Shown here: positions 10,410 through 20,460 of the stretch, piece by piece
How the letters are laid out: each line of letters begins with the position of its first letter
Numbering within the stretch: position 1 is the stretch's first letter
Origin: Asterionellopsis glacialis
Lineage: Eukaryota > Bacillariophyta > Plagiogrammaphyceae > Rhaphoneidales > Asterionellopsidaceae
NCBI GenBank assembly: GCA_014885115.2
Contig: WKLE02003019.1
Coordinates: 1 to 29,549 of the forward strand
Direction of reading: 5' to 3'
Length of the DNA stretch: 29,549 nt
Translations under genes and position numbers: made by a program
The notes under the pieces: generated by a model
What the model was told of the DNA's origin: nothing
The model's database searches: none
Seen by the model: only the letters and a program-made list of their open reading frames with translations

Positions 10410-10719
10410 TTCTTTACAAGATTTTTTGGAAGACGAACATCTATAGTAGATTATCAATAATATTATGATAATATCAGAAATACTGTGTAACAATAGTCTC
10501 TCGAAAATGCAAGATCTGTACTGAAAACCTCAAGATCAAAAATATTTCTTCACTTAGGGATACAAAACTTTTAAAAGAAGTTTCTTCAAAGAAATTTGGA
10601 AGAAATTTCAAGTTAGTAATTCTTTTTCAAGTTATTAACTAAAACTAATTAGTTGTTTTTATCCCATCCACATCACATATTGGTATTAGTTCTACAGAAA
10701 ATGAGCCAAACTAACCATT

Positions 10720-11840
10720 CAAGGGAAGATGACGGAAGGCATTTTTTTCATGAATGGGACAAGTATGCTGCTGAAGGGGCCAGCAACAAGATGCACTTCC
10801 ACCAGGCCTGGAATCACCAAGAACTGTGATGGACTTCTTCAGGGACCTCCTTCCTGACTAAGATGAAGAACCACAAACTGACTTGAATGATAACAAAAAT
10901 GCTAATGCCCAGAATGCAAACCTTGTTGAAGATGATGTTGTTGAAGAAAAAATTCTACAACCAACCAGTCACCCTACAGCTATACAAGAACATGTTGCTC
11001 CTGCTACTGTACCACCAATAAGGCCACACCCAAAATGTAGCAAAGAACAGATGGAGCACTTCAAACCATAGTACAGGAGGAAGATAGATGCAGGTTTATG
11101 TGACAAGTTTTACAAGGACTGGATGAATGTTCTTTTTTAAAAAAGGTCAGAGCTAGACCAAAATACCCCATCTATGAATAGATGGTCATGTACCTGCATG
11201 TCACAATTGCGGTACACAAATGAATTTGTTAATGCAAACAATTACAGGTGGGTGGACTTTTCTTTGGTTTGCTTTACAATGTTTGGACATGGATATATCT
11301 TAATACTGTAAGATATCCATGTTCAAAATGTAACAAAAAAGATTTCCAGCAACAAATTTTAAGTTAATGGCATTAGATAAAGTACAGTAGCAGAACAAAT
11401 ATCTGATACTGTTTCTGATATGAATACTGTGTTTGATGCTGCTGTGCTTGCAAAATCTTTCTTCAAATTTGCAGGAGATTAACCATGGATATCATTTTCA
11501 GTGGATTCTATGAGTCCAATTGCAGTAGAAGAGCAAAAGGTATTTTTAATGAGATGTGTAACAAGTACAATTGGAAAGTTACACCAACTGCCAAAAATGG
11601 ATACAACCATTTCATGAAGGCATGGAATGATGAATCTGGCAGACGGTACATTCATTAGCTGATGGATGACTTGGACATGATTATTTATGGTAAGATACTG
11701 AAGCAGCTACAAGAATACCATGATAAATTGGAAGACATCCATATACAGCTTCTATGGAGGTGCAAGACTTGGGTAATTGTAGACTCAGAAATTTACATCA
11801 AGTTCTGCGTCAAGCCTAAGAGAACATGTCCCCACCTGTA
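10720..11840 (+). pseudogene. Decayed coding relic, possibly of a mobile element
   Basis: Several stretches read as protein but are separated by stops and frame changes. HFFHEWDKYAAEGASNKMHF lies near 10738-10800. A second frame runs from about 10830 to 11135 with PIRPHPKCSKEQMEHF and KIDAGLCDKFYKDWM. A Cys-rich piece (RYPCSKCNKKDFQ) lies near 11310-11350. A longer piece at 11488-11840 contains RRAKGIFNEMCNKYNWKV, GYNHFMKAWNDESGRRYIH, an internal TAG, and LKQLQEYHDKLEDIHIQLLW. The density of plausible residues far exceeds that of the surrounding DNA, so I read it as a dead gene. I do not recognise a family; a transposon ORF is the likeliest source but this is inference. Confidence 0.4.
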
Positions 11841-12652
11841 ATTGATGATGCTGCACACCAAGAATGTTTCCAGATAGTGTGATGCAGCTAACATCTCATC
11901 TGGTCATCCATTTGTGTGGTAAATTCTTCTGTCCTCTCCATGGTAGGTGTAGTAGGGAGACAGAATAAGCATGGCATGGTTGGAAGTAGTGTGTGACATA
12001 CTGTATGCATGCTGTGCCAGCAGCAAAACAATAGTGTACAGATGACACAAAAAAAAGAAAAAAAGGTGCACCAGTGGCAAAGAATACTTTACCAAAAGGA
12101 TTGTCATTTAAACAAATATATGTAAATTGTGTGAACACGTAAAAGAGGAGCAGTAGTGAGCATCCTGTGGATAGAAACATGAAAAACATGTTTGGTGAAA
12201 AAAAAAATTGTCAGTGGAAAACATGCAAAAGGTGCAGTGCAGGAAAAAAATAATAATCACAATGTGCACAGTACAACTTTGTACTCTTACAGTAGCACAG
12301 GGGGCTATTCCTGGTCATAGTCATCATTATGAGTCAGTTGTACACACGACAGAAAGTAATTAAAAAGTAGTATCATTTTTCAATTATATATAAATATGTT
12401 TTCAGCATCAAAATATTGTATTTGCAAAAAGAACATTGGTCTGTTTTTTCTGTGGCCGGCAAAGAACAGGAACGCAAGCATGGAAGGAAACGGTTAGCAT
12501 AAGAATAATGTCCGCAAGTGGCAGCGATATTTCCCATGGCGGGACAGTTGCCCCCCCCTTCCCCCTTAGGGGGGGTTCAGAGACGCCACACCGCGAAATG
12601 AGATAAGCCTTCAACTGGTACAGCAGTTCTGATTCCTGTATCCAGTTCTTGG

Positions 12653-12717
12653 CACGGGACTAGCTAGTCACGGGACTCTCTCTCTCTGGAGAGTGGTAGT
12701 GACAGGACCGCTGGTCC
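12653..12717. repeat. Palindrome and direct-repeat cluster
   Basis: Two direct copies of CACGGGACT (12653-12661 and 12669-12677) flank and overlap the perfect 12-bp palindrome GACTAGCTAGTC (12658-12669). A (CT)n/GGAGAG fold-back follows, then GGACC-GCT-GGTCC (12705-12717). It lies about 0.7 kb upstream of the CCT gene. This could be a regulatory element or a transposon end; no target-site duplication is evident. Confidence 0.5.
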
Positions 12718-13353
12718 AAAACTTGAAATACAATGACATTCATGGGACTGACACGCGCGCGGAGGCGTCATTTCGAATCCTCCAAATTCTACGTACCGCA
12801 CCGTACATACACTGGTAAAACTATTTTTTACATGGGACCTCTAAAATTACACCATGTCAGAAGCCTTCCGTAATTTTGGTGGGAACTAAACTCTAACTAA
12901 TTTCATTGTATCCGTACGATGCAAGACTCATACATGCATTCGCGGTGGTTAGGTATGTTTTAGACACGTACGTAAGATATGGTACCGATAGGAAGACGTT
13001 TATCGTACTACTACCTGGTTCCAAGCAGGTTCCACGTCCATGTTGAAGGTTGAAGTACACAACACCCAGGGTGGAGCGAGCCGGGATAATATAAGGATGA
13101 TGGCAAAGTTCCTTTGCTTCCCCACGCTCCCCACACCGTGCGAATTATCCGCCATACAGACAGATCCATCACACAATCAATCAACGGGTGTCGTCATATT
13201 ATTTTAGCATTCTGAAATAAAAATACTCTCTCTAGAGTAGCAAGTACTCCAAAAACCACACAAGAAAAAAGGCGTGCGTTTTTTTGTGTCCCGGTGGCTC
13301 GTGAATTCTACGTTTCTCATACCACACAACAGGAGATTCAATAATTCTATCGA

Positions 13354-13431
13354 ATGACATTGACAAGGGCAAGAACACCACCAAGGAAAAGAACAACCAG
13401 AGCAGCACTGCTACTATCACATACACCATGA
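13354..13431 (+). promoter_or_regulatory. Upstream ORF (25 codons) overlapping the CCT start codon
   Basis: An ATG at 13354 opens a 25-codon frame rich in Arg and Thr. It ends at TGA 13429-13431, overlapping the main ATG at 13428 in the arrangement ATGA. If the mRNA starts upstream of 13354, translation of this frame would limit the main protein or couple to it by reinitiation. The transcription start is unknown, so the role is inferred. Confidence 0.4.
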
Positions 13432-15803
13432 CACTATCATCATCATCGTCGTCATCATTATCATTCCAAAGAGCAGTAATTACAACAGCACAGTCTCCAT
13501 CCATGACTTTGGAACCTAGTACGACAATGACCCAAGAAGCATCACCATCCTTCCATGAAGAAAAGGAAGACAAAGAAGCACAAGAGTTGCAAGGGAATAA
13601 TACGTTTTTCCTTGCCTTGCAAACACCTCAACTTTTATCGGAAATGGCTGAATTATGTACAGAAATTGCTCAAGAAGTAACACAAGCGTATGACTATCCT
13701 TTGGAAAGGATGAAAAAACCATTGCCTGCTGTGTCGAAAACTAACAAGTCATCCTCGTCCAACAGCAGCAGCAACAACAATAGCAATAGCAACAAGCGAA
13801 GTAAGAAATCAAGGTCCGAATCTGTCTCTTCATGTCCTCATTTATTAGACGAAGAGAATACTAATAATACTTCTGCAACAACGACGACGGCGACGACGAC
13901 GACGGCGGAAGTGACAACGGCAGCGAAAGATTCCAAAGAGTCAACACCGTCGTCATTGACGATGGCGACTGTTGCACCTAAATCTACCGATTCTACATCC
14001 GCCACCACCAAGAAGAATCCACGAAAACGAAAGAATTCCACTTCCTCAGAAACAACTACAACTACCACCACCAAATCTAAACATTCCAAAAAGAACGAAA
14101 AGAACAATAACAATGACTCTTGTTCTTCTTCAAATGTCAAGAAAGAAAATCAACAAGACGAAATTCCACCGGAACAATTAGATCCTGCCACATTATTACA
14201 ACGTGCACGATCACGCATTTTAGATGATTTAACCTATGTCGAAGCCACATCCATAGCTGGACAATCAGAACAAGGAGATGGGGACGATGGAAGTGATAAA
14301 GACAGTGCAGCTTCTACATCCTCCATGCCGACAACGACAACTACCAAACCAACAGGCGGTGCTCGTGGACGATCCAATTCTGTAGCCTCCTTGAGTAGTA
14401 CAGCTATTTTACCTCATCAAATATCCAAATACAAATCTCTCTATAATCAAAATGGACGTGTCGGTGTCTATACCACCATGGAACGTGCGGCCTTATTGGA
14501 TCGATTTCATAAAAAACGATCCAAACGAAATTGGAATAAAACTATACGGTACGATGTACGAAAAAATACAGCCGATCGACGATTGCGCATCAAGGGACGG
14601 TTCGTCAAGAAGAGTACACTCAAGGAATTACGTGACATTGGTGTATTGCCACCCGAAGAACTACCAACTACTACTACACAAGATAAGGACAACAATCATG
14701 ACGAAAAGAAGATCAACCAAGATGACAACCCTTTACAACAAGACAATACTACTAACAGCAATAGCACTATTTCAACAACAACAGCAGCGACAGCGACAAC
14801 AGCAGCAACCATGTCAGCCGAAGAAGAATCTGAAGTAGCAAGAGCATTGTTGGCATTTTCACCACCCACACAACAACAAGTAGAAGCATACCAAACAACA
14901 ACAACAACAGCAGCAGCAGCAGCATCATCAACAACAACAGCAACATCTCCTACTACATCACCATCATCCACGTCGTCACCTTTTACCAAAACACATAATG
15001 CATCATCCATATCAGCAACTGCACCACTGCCACCAATTGTCACTCCTGCTGCAACAACTACAAAGGAAACGGAATGGAATCAGATACAACCACCACAGAA
15101 TGAATTACAAGCAGTTACAGTCGAAAAGAAACAAAAGATATCATCATCATCACCACCACCAACAACAGCAACAATGTCTTCACAACCACAAAAAATTGGT
15201 GACATTGCCAATATGGATCAACAGCTTGAACATTTAATGTGTAATTCGTCTTCGTCGTCGTCGTCTTCTTCCAATAGTAGTAGTAGTACACAACAACAAC
15301 AACAACAATCACAGCCACTTTCGACAGTCGTACAAGACCCAAATGTAAATGATACAAAACTATTATCCAATGGAACTACTGCTGCTACTGCTGTTGCTGT
15401 TGCAACTGTAGTAAAACAGGAAGCTGAAACTACGAATACCATGTCTTCTGCTGTGCGACCACGACTACAAGTGGAATATTCAGCATCCACAACAGAAACA
15501 CATGTAACACCACCAACAAAACAAGAAGAGGACAATTGTGTTTCCTCTACGACAAACGTTATGAAAGTTGACCAAGAGATGACCATGGTAGGGACTGGGC
15601 AGAATAGCATTACTACTACTACTTCTTCTTTACCCACTACTACTGATGCTGCTGTTGTTACTTCTACCAAACAAGAAGAAGAACAAGAAAAGGAAAAAGA
15701 GGGGTGTACAACGAATGATACTAATGATGCTAATGCATCACCACCTACAACAACTTGTGTTGATAATAACCATGTCGTTACCTCCGCATTGGTAAAAGCT
15801 TAA
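13428..15803 (+). CDS. CCT-domain protein (791 aa), putative transcriptional regulator
   Basis: The CCT motif (named after CONSTANS, CO-like and TOC1) lies at about residues 351-396. It has MERAALLDRFHKKRSKRNW, then KTIRYDVRKNTADRRLR and KGRFVKK, matching the family's basic R-x5-RF-KKR-R and K-IRY-VRK-AD-R-R-KGRFVK pattern. CCT domains bind CCAAT-like DNA through NF-Y partners and carry a nuclear signal. A second island near 56-95 (FFLALQTPQLLSEMAELCTE) is helical and acidic/aliphatic and may be a family-specific motif. The rest is low complexity: Ser, Thr, Asn, Gln and Ala runs coded by CAA/ACA/TCA/GAC triplets, with a Lys/Arg-rich region near 190-230. One exon. The long antisense frames opposite it are shadows of these repeats. 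Domain call firm; targets unknown. Confidence 0.9.
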   Translation: MTLSSSSSSSLSFQRAVITTAQSPSMTLEPSTTMTQEASPSFHEEKEDKEAQELQGNNTFFLALQTPQLLSEMAELCTEIAQEVTQAYDYPLERMKKPLPAVSKTNKSSSSNSSSNNNSNSNKRSKKSRSESVSSCPHLLDEENTNNTSATTTTATTTTAEVTTAAKDSKESTPSSLTMATVAPKSTDSTSATTKKNPRKRKNSTSSETTTTTTTKSKHSKKNEKNNNNDSCSSSNVKKENQQDEIPPEQLDPATLLQRARSRILDDLTYVEATSIAGQSEQGDGDDGSDKDSAASTSSMPTTTTTKPTGGARGRSNSVASLSSTAILPHQISKYKSLYNQNGRVGVYTTMERAALLDRFHKKRSKRNWNKTIRYDVRKNTADRRLRIKGRFVKKSTLKELRDIGVLPPEELPTTTTQDKDNNHDEKKINQDDNPLQQDNTTNSNSTISTTTAATATTAATMSAEEESEVARALLAFSPPTQQQVEAYQTTTTTAAAAASSTTTATSPTTSPSSTSSPFTKTHNASSISATAPLPPIVTPAATTTKETEWNQIQPPQNELQAVTVEKKQKISSSSPPPTTATMSSQPQKIGDIANMDQQLEHLMCNSSSSSSSSSNSSSSTQQQQQQSQPLSTVVQDPNVNDTKLLSNGTTAATAVAVATVVKQEAETTNTMSSAVRPRLQVEYSASTTETHVTPPTKQEEDNCVSSTTNVMKVDQEMTMVGTGQNSITTTTSSLPTTTDAAVVTSTKQEEEQEKEKEGCTTNDTNDANASPPTTTCVDNNHVVTSALVKA
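13740..15330. repeat. Trinucleotide-repeat-rich coding DNA
   Basis: Imperfect CAG/CAA, ACA/ACG, TCG/TCT and AGT runs, for example CAACAACAACAACAACAA near 15291-15308 and TCG/TCT runs near 15247-15270. They encode the Gln, Thr and Ser tracts of the CCT protein and are likely to vary in length between alleles. Confidence 0.75.
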
Positions 15804-16421
15804 AAAAAATTTTAAAAAAGAGGCGACAGGGTTTGACAATCTTTTTATTTTTTTTCTTCCTTGAAGAAATATTTGAGGTATGATAATAATAAGGATGAGT
15901 ATTCCCAAAAGAAACCACGTTTAGCTATATATATATACAGACACACCGAGAGAGAGAGAATGAACTGCACAATCACGGGGGAAGGGTCAAGAACAGGATG
16001 GTTTGATACAATTCAAAAGGGGGAAAAAGTAATGTATATAATTTTTGAAACCCAAACAAAAAAAGACAGAACGAAATTTTATATAATTAGTAGTTACATA
16101 TTATATTCTATATTAATGAGTTAGTTGCATTACATTAGCATAAATGGAAATATATTTGCATTGTCACAAAAAAGGTACGTCATGCTGCTTGTTGTATGGT
16201 CATAGAGAGAGTGCGTAAAGGGAAAAAGAAGATTTATCTCCTACATGCTGTACCTGAAATTTTCGTCCCATATTGTATTACATTATGTACTGACTGTATT
16301 CACAAGGCTGTTGTGGTGCATGTCATGTGTACAGTATTCCATAGTTCGGAACGAGTGTCACTTTCATTTTAGACCTAAATTATACAGGTAGAGAGTCTGA
16401 GATAAAGTACTGTTGCCTTTT
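15804..16421. other. Convergent 3' spacer
   Basis: This 618-nt spacer lies between the 3' ends of the CCT gene (plus) and the VWA/Cache gene (minus). It should hold both polyadenylation regions. It contains A/T runs right after the CCT stop, a short TATATATATATA run at 15927-15938 and a GA run near 15949-15959. No gene seen. Confidence 0.5.
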
Positions 16422-16829
16422 TCATATATTAATTTCTACACTATCATCCTCCAAAGGAGCTGAACATTCACATTCAGGTATCGCTACACTAGTACGTAAT
16501 GGTGGGAGAAACTCCACAATTGTTGCAACAGGTGGTGGTGGTGGTGGTGGTGGTGGTGGTGCTGATGGTTTTGGTGATTCATTTTGATTGTCTCCTTGTT
16601 CTTGTTCAGGTACAGTTCTTCTACTCGTCGAGTCTCGATCAAACTTGATACAGCTACCTATTGCCAAAAGGCCAACAATTGATCCAACTAAAGCTGAAAT
16701 TAATGTTCTTTTACTACCATCACCATCATCATCAGGAGGAGGGCATTCATGAGAAGCAGATGTTTCACCAACCAAACAACATGCTCTGTCCTGTTTTTTT
16801 TTTTTTTGGGGGGGGGGGGGGGGGNNNNN

Positions 16830-16882
<53 letters not shown>

Positions 16883-18744
16883 ATCACCTGAACTTACTTC
16901 ATATGACATACCCATTTCATCTATGTTTGCCCATAAATCTGTTGGGTAGGCTGAAATAGCATTGCATTTTTCTGGTTCTATTGCCACAAAGTCGGAACCT
17001 GTGCAGTTGTTGGTACACATGGCATCATTGCCACCAATACCTTGACGACGGTATGATTCTAATTCGCAAAGGGATAGCGTTTCTAACGCGGGACACTTTG
17101 CCGTTGATCGACGGATGACTCTGTCCAACGAGTCGCTAGTACCCTTATCTGCCCCAAGAGCAATATCGATAGCTACTAGACGAAAGTCAAGACCAACAAC
17201 ACCTAAAAATAAAGCAGGGTCCTTATCTCTGTCGTACACAGGTGCTGAAATCGTCGTTCCGATTGATACTCCATCTGCATACACATATGGTTCTACCCAT
17301 GCAGTAAAGTTTTCATTAATGTCATCCCCTAATCCTAAGGCAAACAACTGGTAATAGCTGGTTAAACTATCAATAATTTCAGATTCATCCCCGAGCTTGG
17401 ACCAAACGCCCGATTTCACAGCACAACTAATTTTGTAGGGGATTCTATCTGCTTCTTTTCCAGATATACTGTACGTGAAGAGAAAAACAGAGTGTCCTGT
17501 TTTTTGTTCCATCCTATCAATGCCACCAACAATGAAATCAATAACATTCTGCTCACTCATATCATCTCTTTGTGTCATGGCACCATCTGTGAAGAAAAGT
17601 ATTGCAGTGTTGCAGTCAAGATGGAACTCTTTGTCTAATGTAGCTTCAAATATGTCAAATGCTGTCGCAAATGCGTCATAGAAATTTGTGCTTCCCTCTG
17701 CTTCCAAAGTACCGATTTTATCAAGTAATACCTCTTTGTTTGCTTTCGTGACAACGTACATGTGACTACCCTCCTGAGCTATTACTTGTTTAGGCCTTGA
17801 TGAGAAAGGAACGATTGCTGCATATATAATGAACCAAAAATACATGTTTCATGTGCATAGCATGAGATATGCTCCTTTGTAGATCTATCCAAGGACAGTA
17901 AGTAGTTTCGGAAATAGCGTACGTACCTATACGATCTCCCACGGCTAGAGTGATTACAATTCTTTTTGCGGCATCTTTCATTATCTCTAGCTTCGAATAA
18001 TCTCTCATTGATCCACTTGCATCCAAGACTAGCAAAACATTTTTAGGGCCTGAACTTGCCGCTATATACCATGGACGTTTGCATGGGTCATATTGTCCAC
18101 AAGATGATGACCTATATGCTGGATAGAAGCGAAAAACGCTATTACGAGCTCCAAAGTAATGAGGCGGAGTTTCCAATCCATATTCCCTTTTCCAAAAGTT
18201 CTTTTCTTTGGTGTGTTTGTTTTTAAACCACTGGTCTAGATTCCGAGAGAAACAAATTGTTTCTATTACCTAGAAATTAGATGACAATAATCAGGCCAAC
18301 AAAACGCAGGACGTAAGAAATATTTTTAAAGTACGCATTTCGATACGTCTAGGAAGAACGATGGAGTGCTCTTACTTCTGGATCAATAGGTTTATAGTTT
18401 GATCCACTTGTGAGTTCTTCCGGCAATGAAACTTTACTGACCGAGTAGTCCCAAAGTCGAGAGCAGGTAATGTCGTCACCACATGTTTTGTCTCCAAGTT
18501 GTTCACCTCCAGGGCACGTTTGATTTGGAAAAGACGTGACGCATTCGTGGCAGTTATTTTTGTAACATTCCTCGAAGTTCTCGCACCGCTTCTTGTAAAG
18601 TCTTTCAACCTCACGAGCGAGGTCGATTACATCACCTTCTACTTTTTTAACGAGCTTTGAAAACTCATATTCTCCAGCCTTGACAAAACCGGCTCGGTGA
18701 ATGGCGAGAATTAAACTAACAAGGAGAAAATTCTTTGATATCAT
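16422..18744 (-). CDS. VWA plus Cache domain type I membrane protein (alpha2-delta/CACHD-like), four exons
   Basis: Exons on the minus strand: 18744-18376, 18269-17927, 17817-16898, 16790-16422, giving 666 aa. The ATG at 18744 follows TTGACC. A signal peptide (FLLVSLILAIHRAGFVKA) precedes a Cys-rich region. A pre-VWA segment at about 155-192 (TPPHYFGARN, KRPWYIAASSGP) leads to a VWA domain with a full MIDAS: DASGS at 206-210, STN at 280-282, TDG at 314-316. A Cache-like domain follows at about 400-455 (VYADGVSIGTTISAPVYD, FLGVVGLDFRLVAIDI). A second Cys-rich stretch, one transmembrane helix (573-594, TLISALVGSIVGLLAIGSCI) and a cytosolic tail with a ten-proline run complete it. This order is that of calcium-channel alpha2-delta and CACHD1-type proteins. 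It probably faces outward and binds a divalent metal and a small ligand. The assembly gap is intronic. Confidence 0.88.
16791..16897 (-). other. Intron 3 of the VWA/Cache gene, containing the assembly gap
   Basis: Donor GTAAGT after MGMSYE, acceptor A-run plus CAG before DRACCLVGE. Nominal length is 107 nt including the five N, close to the other two introns. On the coding strand it holds (CT)n, the gap, then C17 and A14 before the acceptor. Reading through the intron would give a Leu-Ser repeat, which I reject as protein. Confidence 0.8.
16794..16881. repeat. T14G17 tract, 5-N gap and (GA)n microsatellite
   Basis: T run 16794-16807, G run 16808-16824, N at 16825-16829, then three GAAA-type units and about twenty GA units to 16881. 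The gap is probably an unresolved low-complexity stretch of unknown true length. Confidence 0.9.
17818..17926 (-). other. Intron 2 of the VWA/Cache gene
   Basis: A 109-nt intron, donor GTACGT, acceptor ATATGCAG. It splits one codon after its first base and joins GDRI to AIVPFSS, which is the expected VWA strand. Confidence 0.85.
18270..18375 (-). other. Intron 1 of the VWA/Cache gene
   Basis: A 106-nt intron, donor GTAAGA after PIDPE, acceptor TTTCTAG before VIETICFSR. Phase 0. The join gives an uninterrupted frame into the pre-VWA segment. Confidence 0.85.
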
Positions 18745-19055
18745 GGTCAAATTCAATTAATCGTATTAAAAAAATACATGCATTCGTGTGGGAAAAACCT
18801 TCTGGGCGATTCATTCGTTCGTCGAGAGTTGTGGTTTTGTAGATGCAATCATGGGATTGAAATTATGATTTGCAGGAAGTATTGGTACCTTGTACAGTAA
18901 TGGTAATCCTAGGACCCGTGACCTGTTACGGAACATGGTGTGGTCAGTGTTGGTACCTGGTAGGTGTGGTTACTCTAGTTCTGTTTTTGTTGTTCGGGTT
19001 CTCTTTCAATGCCAAAAACGGGCCTAAAAAAAAGGCCGTTCAGTGGACACCATGA

Positions 19056-19096
19056 TGACGTCATTTATTGAAGTGTTGGCCAATCATATAACGTCA
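19056..19096. promoter_or_regulatory. CRE-like cluster upstream of the VWA/Cache gene
   Basis: The palindrome TGACGTCA lies at 19056-19063, a CCAAT at 19080-19084 and ACGTCA at 19091-19096. This is about 310-350 nt upstream of the minus-strand start codon at 18744. TGACGT-type elements bind bZIP factors; in diatoms they have been described as CO2/cAMP-responsive elements. Sites are seen; function is inferred. Confidence 0.45.
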
Positions 19097-19663
19097 CAGG
19101 ACTACTCGTACTGTCGACATGTAATACCAGGCACAGGCAGATTTTAGTTTTACTTCAGTTCTATTTCGTGAAGTCGAAATGAATATAACGACAATGATCA
19201 CATCAAAATCAACGCTACTCTCCTAAAAAGTAACAATCAACTAATAGCACATTCTGAAAACAACAAAAGAAAAAGTAGGATATTAAATATTTAAATTGGT
19301 TGGGTTTAAAATATTCATGTAGGTTGATTGTCGTTTCTTGTTTGTCACGTGAAATTTAAAAAAATATTTTTGATTTTCTTTTTTTCTGGCGTGAATAGTT
19401 CTAGCTTTCAATTATTTGCTTTCCATAATAAACAATCAACTGCATAAACTCATCTTTCTACATTTTTTATTATGAACTTAAATTCTTTGCAAAACACTTT
19501 ATTGGCCTAGATATTTTCCGATGGTTTATTGCCGACATTAAGAATTGAAATACACAGTACAGTACCACTTCATATAATTTGTCAAATGATATCCAAATTT
19601 ACCCCCTCAAAAAAGAAAACAATTCACCTGCCATACTTTAATATGTTTTGCTGCATATAATTG

Positions 19664-20022
19664 TTATTGATATTTCATAACAACACACCATTTGATTGAA
19701 TGTTGTGTTGCCATAAGAATGGTTGATCTAATAAGTAGCTTTGTAACAATTGCGCAGTAAATATGCTCACATCTTGATTTGCCCCCAATCACATCAACAA
19801 CCAACCTGCCATCTTCATTTTTTTCAATACTTCCACATCCATTTCTCCTAAATTTAATCATGAGGTTGGGTGGGAGACTCTGCTGCCCCTCAAAAGTAAA
19901 AGTACAACAAGACAAAATCTTAAATTCCAGGCGTCTTTTTGTATCATGTTCAAATTATTTCAATTTTGTATCAGGGCATCCCCACAAATGAGTTTCATAC
20001 TCTGGAAATGACTTGTCTTGGC
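19664..20022 (-). pseudogene. Decayed coding relic 2
   Basis: A minus-strand frame of about 120 codons with one internal TAA. It reads YETHLWGCPDTKLK, stop, FEHDTKRRLEFKILSCCTFTF, then NLMIKFRRNGCGSIEKNEDG and RLVVDVIGGKSRCEHIYC. The residue pattern on both sides of the stop is protein-like, and a TTTTGTAG just upstream could be an acceptor. No family is recognised. It is probably a mobile-element or gene fragment. Confidence 0.4.
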
Positions 20023-20460
20023 TACAAAAGGTAATTTACAAAGAATGAAATGACAATGTGTTGGTTAGAGAAACAAAAAATTGTGATAAGAAGACATTGA
20101 CACCAGGGGCACAAACACGCAAAATCACTCAAAAAATATGCTTTGTGGAACACAGCACAACAACAGCCCAAATTAGTGTGCAAGATACTTTCAAATACAA
20201 CAATCTACTGGCATGATTTTAGACAGCCAATACATGTACAGGAACCACAAGGCTGTACCAAAGTGCTTTACTGCATTGTTGCTGCTTGTCATTGGTGTGC
20301 AACGGTGCATGTATATTGAGCATGGTGCACCATGCAAACCAGCTATCAAAATTGAGTTATAAAACACATACCTCATAAAGCAGCAGCAAAAGTTATAAAA
20401 CAGCAAATAGAGCATACATGACATACTAGAAATTTCATGTGAGATTTTTGTAGCTATGAA

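Larger units (their letters stand above)
10410..13427. other. Spacer with a decayed coding remnant and palindrome-rich DNA
   Basis: About 3 kb between the synthetase and the CCT gene. It contains the coding relic at 10720-11840 (listed separately) and AT-rich filler to about 12.5 kb. At 12551-12577 there is a C8TTC5TTAG7 tract able to fold back on itself. A cluster of short palindromes follows at 12653-12717. The last 350 nt probably include the CCT promoter (ATAATATAAGG near 13087 resembles a TATA element). Confidence 0.5.

Noticed and set aside
12740..12800. TTTCGAATCC resembling the T-loop of a tRNA
   Set aside because: No acceptor stem, D-arm or anticodon arm can be built around it. I found no tRNA elsewhere by eye, but a covariance search was not possible.
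14696..15670. Long Val/Ala-rich frames on the minus strand opposite the CCT gene
   Set aside because: They are the complement of ACA, CAA, TCA and GCA repeats. Their composition is explained by the sense gene and they have no motif.
16700..17845. One long minus-strand reading frame running through the GA repeat and the N gap
   Set aside because: It reads a Leu-Ser repeat and then unknown residues. GTAAGT lies exactly where sensible protein ends and CAG where it resumes, so this part is an intron.
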